Origin: Pelagibacteraceae bacterium AG-359-O02
GTDB lineage: Bacteria; Pseudomonadota; Alphaproteobacteria; Pelagibacterales; Pelagibacteraceae
Length of the DNA: 59,555 nucleotides
Direction: 5' to 3'
Assembly: GCA_003280485.1 (NCBI GenBank)
Contig: QCEU01000006.1
Location: 1-59,555 of the forward strand
This document shows, in pieces, positions 59,055 to 59,555 of this stretch. The notes below the pieces were generated by a model that did not search any database, had not been told where the DNA came from, and was given only the letters and a program-made list of their open reading frames with translations. Each line of letters starts with the position of its first letter. Positions within the stretch are counted from its first letter, which is position 1. The translations under genes and the position numbers were made by a program.

Positions 59055-59555
59055 TTAATTTGCTTTAACTGTTACAGATCTTCTATTTTTTGACCATGAA
59101 AGTGGATTTGAACCAGAGTCCACAGGTCTCTCTTTCCCATAACTCAAAACTTTTATTCGATCAGAAGAAACACCATAAGTCATCAAATAGTCTTTTGCGA
59201 CATTTGCTCTTCTTTCACCTAAAGCCAAGTTATATTCTCTAGTACCTCTCTCATCTGCGTGACCCTCTACCATAACAGTAACATCTGAGTTCTGTCTTAA
59301 CCAAGCAGCTTGTTTTCTTAAAGTCTCTCTAGAAGCTGTTGTTAATATTGTTTCATTTGTTGCAAAGAATACTCTGTCTGGAACTCCGCTCGCAAGCTCT
59401 CCTACAGTATCAGAGCCAACATAAACATCGCCCTTCATTAACGCATCTAATTTTTCAATTGGATCTGCTTTTTGAGTCTCTGCTGCTTTAGTAGTAGTAG
59501 ATGACTCGGTTGTTGTTTTAACAGATTTCTTAGTTGCACAAGCGGTAACTATTAG
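59055..59555 (-). CDS. pal: Peptidoglycan-associated lipoprotein Pal (5' end outside window)
   Basis: The frame is open from the window edge to the stop at 59055 and gives 166 residues. The visible start LIVTACATKK holds a lipobox, so Cys six residues in is the lipidated N-terminus of the mature protein, and only the signal peptide is missing. A Thr/Ser-rich linker leads to an OmpA-like domain with VFFATNETILTTAS, VEGHADERGTREYNLALGER and RANVAKDYLMTYGVSSDRI, including the peptidoglycan-binding Asp and Arg. It anchors the outer membrane to the wall and works with TolB, probably encoded just outside the window. Confidence 0.95.
   Translation of the reverse strand, partial: LIVTACATKKSVKTTTESSTTTKAAETQKADPIEKLDALMKGDVYVGSDTVGELASGVPDRVFFATNETILTTASRETLRKQAAWLRQNSDVTVMVEGHADERGTREYNLALGERRANVAKDYLMTYGVSSDRIKVLSYGKERPVDSGSNPLSWSKNRRSVTVKAN

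Overview
The window reads as a stretch of chromosome from a streamlined marine alphaproteobacterium, most likely Pelagibacterales (SAR11). Signs seen directly are strong A+T richness, near-absent intergenic DNA, many stop/start overlaps (ATGA, TAATG), a circularly permuted two-piece tmRNA gene, and alphaproteobacterial gene groupings (ftsH-tilS-ybgF-pal, rluD-rpoH, xseB-ispA-dxs, ilvB-ilvN-ilvC). The species-level assignment is inference. I see no prophage, insertion sequence, CRISPR array or plasmid gene.

Layout. 1-2401: branched-chain amino acid (Liv-type) ABC uptake genes, with a terminator-like hairpin between the binding protein and the permeases. 2494-3811: LysE-type exporter, a small DUF2805 protein and glutaredoxin. 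3813-6702: the most accessory-looking part, with a DUF1479 protein, a secreted six-cysteine protein and a passenger-less inverse-autotransporter barrel. 6768-14544: a tightly packed minus-strand run of a DadA-like oxidase (frameshifted), a fused indolepyruvate:ferredoxin oxidoreductase, an EamA transporter, a 2-hydroxyacid dehydrogenase, an HDAC-like deacetylase and MsrB; it looks like an amino-acid/2-oxoacid catabolic operon. 14619-21671: leuA followed by mreB-mreC-mreD-mrdA-rodA. 21762-25123: ilvB-ilvN-ilvC. 25176-29647: hflK-hflC-DUF2065-degP-miaA (miaA frameshifted). 29701-31453: Mrp ATPase and thyX, convergent and overlapping.

31454-31924 is the only long stretch without a protein gene. 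It holds ssrA and tRNA-Leu(GAG). 31925-33756: nadA-nadC. 33753-40149: sppA-like protease, glyQ-glyS and ppdK. 40260-46023: isoprenoid and cofactor genes (ispB, pdxH, aroC, dxs frameshifted, ispA, xseB). 46044-48488: tsaC/sua5 and an ABC-2 exporter pair, then tRNA-Arg(TCG). 48587-50501: rluD-type synthase and rpoH. 50498-56883: ftsH-folP-glmM-thiD-purA. 56947-59555: tilS, ybgF and the 5'-truncated pal.

Most genes are core housekeeping. The points worth a second look are three single-base frameshifts in A-runs (DadA-like, miaA, dxs), four convergent gene pairs whose stop codons share one palindromic TTAA, divergent gene pairs with 20-32 bp between start codons, the barrel/secreted-protein pair, a hairpin covering the LysE ribosome-binding site, and the tmRNA architecture. 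I do not see clear evidence for an entirely new system.
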